This document shows, piece by piece, positions 63,001 through 64,000 of a DNA stretch of 64,000 nucleotides. The stretch is from Hydractinia symbiolongicarpus (lineage: Eukaryota; Cnidaria; Hydrozoa; Anthoathecata; Hydractiniidae): positions 1,738,001 through 1,802,000 of the forward strand of contig NC_079876.1 of the NCBI RefSeq assembly GCF_029227915.1, in the 5' to 3' direction. The notes beneath the pieces are model-generated. The model made no database searches. It was not told the origin of the DNA and saw nothing but the letters and a program-made list of their open reading frames with translations. The translations under genes were made by a program, and so were the position numbers. Positions within the stretch are counted from its first letter, which is position 1, and each line of letters begins with the position of its first letter.

Positions 63001-64000
63001 TCGCCGGCAAACGATAACCCGCGATTTCCCGTAAATCCCGGGCTTCGCCCGTATAGTCAAAAGTATACAAAGAAAGTACCCAGGGAGTAAACTCATATCC
63101 CGAACGATTTTTTAAATTACTTTTCACCACTAAAACGCATGAGACTTGTAGTTTTTAAAAATTGTTTTCATTTTTGATGAGACGCTGAATAAAAGAAGTT
63201 TAATCGCCGGCAAACGAAAACCGGCGATTTCCCGTAAATCCCGGGCTTGGCCCGTATAGTCAAAAGTATACAAAGAAAGTACCCAGGGAGTAAACTCATT
63301 TCCCAAACGATTTTTTAAATTACTTTTTCACCACTAAAACGCATGAGACTTGTAGTTTTCAAAAATGTTTTCATTTTTGATGAGACGCTGAAAAAAAGCA
63401 GTTTAATCGCCGGCAAACGAAAACCTGCGATTTCCCTATATCCCGGACTCGGCCCGTATAGTCAAAAGTATACAAAGAAAGTACCCAGGGAGTAAACTCA
63501 TTTCCCGAACGATTTTTTAAATTATTTTTTCGCCACTAAAACGCATAAGATTTGTAGTTTTTAAAAATGTTTTCAATTTTGATGAGACGCTGAATAAAAG
63601 AAGTTTAATCGCCGGCAAACGATAACCCGCGATTTCCCGTAAATCCCGGGCTTCGCCCGTATAGTCAAAAGTATACAAAGAAAGTACCCAGGGAGTAAAC
63701 TCATATCCCGAACGATTTTTTAAATTACTTTTCACCACTAAAACGCATGAGACTTGTAGTTTTTAAAAATTGTTTTCATTTTTGATGAGACGCTGAATAA
63801 AAGAAGTTTAATCGCTGGCAAATGAAAACCGGCGATTTCCCGTAAATCCCGGGCTTGGCCCGTATAGTCAAAAGTATACAAAGAAAGTACCCAGGGAGTA
63901 AACTCATTTCCCAAACGATTTTTTAAATTACTTTTTCACCACTAAAACGCATGAGACTTGTAGTTTTCAAAAATGTTTTCATTTTTGATGAGACGCTGAA
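59610..64000 (+). repeat. 1822-bp, 9-monomer higher-order repeat, 2.4 copies, runs off the window
   Basis: Copy 1 is about 59610-61431, copy 2 about 61432-63253, and copy 3 starts near 63254. Marks at 1822-bp spacing are AACGATAACCCGC (59975, 61797, 63619 and 61189, 63011), CTCATATCCCG (60057, 61879, 63701), TTTTTAAAAATTGTTTTC (60117, 61939, 63761), TTTTTGTTGAGACGC (60743, 62565) and GAGTAAAATCATTTCC (60454, 62276). The 9-mer has an inner 6+3 arrangement of the AACGATAACCC monomer. Small differences (GAGTAAGCTC at 61873, CCAATGAAACG at 60903, TCCCTATATCC at 63433, CGCTGGCAAATG at 63814) separate the copies. The right end is not in the window. Confidence 0.9.

Larger units (their letters stand above)
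1..64000 (+). repeat. ~203-bp satellite DNA array, uninterrupted
   Basis: The start of the monomer (GACTTG, usually after GCATGA or GCATAA) recurs at 1, 204, 407 and 610, and I can follow it at 202-203 bp steps to 63955, giving about 315 copies. All are in the same orientation. No unrelated sequence separates them; variation is by single-base changes, 1-2 base indels and three 112-113 bp deletion copies. One consensus-like monomer counted by hand has 77 G+C in 203. A long, pure, single-orientation array is typical of centromeric or pericentromeric heterochromatin in eukaryotes; that location is inferred. I do not recognise the family and assign no species. No protein is predicted to be made from it. 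Confidence 0.98.

Noticed and set aside
403-63738. Dozens of short open reading frames (about 61-102 codons) on both strands with very similar products
   Set aside because: They recur once per monomer in the same place, cover at most one and a half repeats, and exist because one frame per strand happens to lack stops. The ~203-bp period rotates the frame each monomer. No start context, domain or codon pattern supports a protein.
1-64000. CENP-B box (TTCGNNNNANNCGGG)
   Set aside because: On the minus strand TTCGGGAAATG has the TTCG and the A but lacks CGGG, and the minus-strand TTCGTTTGCCGGCG lacks the A. The plus-strand TTCGCCCGTATAG does not fit either. No monomer I read matches the core.
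1-64000. CRISPR array or other repeat-spacer system
   Set aside because: The whole 203-bp period is conserved; there are no unique spacers between conserved repeats and no associated genes.
1-64000. Transposon or retroelement origin, or target-site structures inside the array
   Set aside because: I saw no terminal inverted repeats bounding a unit, no coding remnant and no polyadenylate tail. The short inverted repeats are internal to each monomer. An element-derived origin cannot be excluded, but nothing here supports it.
1-64000. Telomeric repeats, rDNA, tRNA or 5S genes hidden in the array
   Set aside because: No TTAGGG- or TTAGG-type runs and no recognisable A/B box pair or rRNA segment appear; each monomer is accounted for by the satellite consensus.

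Overview
The window is one uninterrupted tandem array of a satellite DNA with a monomer of about 203 bp (most copies 202-203 bp). Roughly 315 head-to-tail copies fill it from the first base to the last, all in the same orientation. I see no gene, RNA gene, mobile element, CRISPR array or unique-sequence island. The open reading frames are all short (up to 102 codons) and recur once per monomer. The period is not a multiple of three, so frames rotate and close. I read them as by-products of the repeat.

A 64-kb block of pure high-copy satellite points to eukaryotic heterochromatin, most likely centromeric or pericentromeric. I do not recognise the monomer and cannot name the species. A hand count of one consensus-like monomer gives about 38% G+C and 12 CpG where base composition predicts about 7. 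The array is therefore not CpG-depleted, which fits a genome or compartment with little CpG methylation, such as many invertebrates, better than a heavily methylated vertebrate or plant centromere. This is inference.

Each monomer has the same plan: a 9-bp hairpin around a TTTT loop near its start, a GC-rich block with CCCG about once per helical turn, a GTATA/TATAC inverted repeat, and a T-rich block.

Above the monomer level the window is a patchwork of local amplifications. Tandem blocks: 1013 bp (5 monomers, ~7.7-9.8 kb), 1620 bp (8, ~5.3-8.5 kb), 1216 bp (6, ~13.8-16.2 kb), 4050 bp (20, ~19.0-27.1 kb), 1216 bp (6, ~33.9-36.5 kb), ~1621 bp (8, ~39.0-42.1 kb), 1214 bp (6, ~44.8-46.9 kb), 1822 bp (9, ~48.5-52.2 kb), 812 bp (4, ~53.8-55.5 kb), 1622 bp (8, ~56.8-60.0 kb) and 1822 bp (9, ~59.6 kb to the window end). 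Other segments recur several kb apart with other sequence between. Diagnostic variants are zoned: one set left of ~17 kb, others appearing or vanishing near 17, 42, 48 and 60 kb.

The most distinctive item is a truncated monomer of 112-113 bp present three times (near 42.4, 43.9 and 47.5 kb). The same 100 bp is missing in each and is replaced by 10 bp that are the inverse of adjacent sequence, giving a near-perfect cruciform-capable inverted repeat. Block edges were found by eye and are good to some tens of bases.
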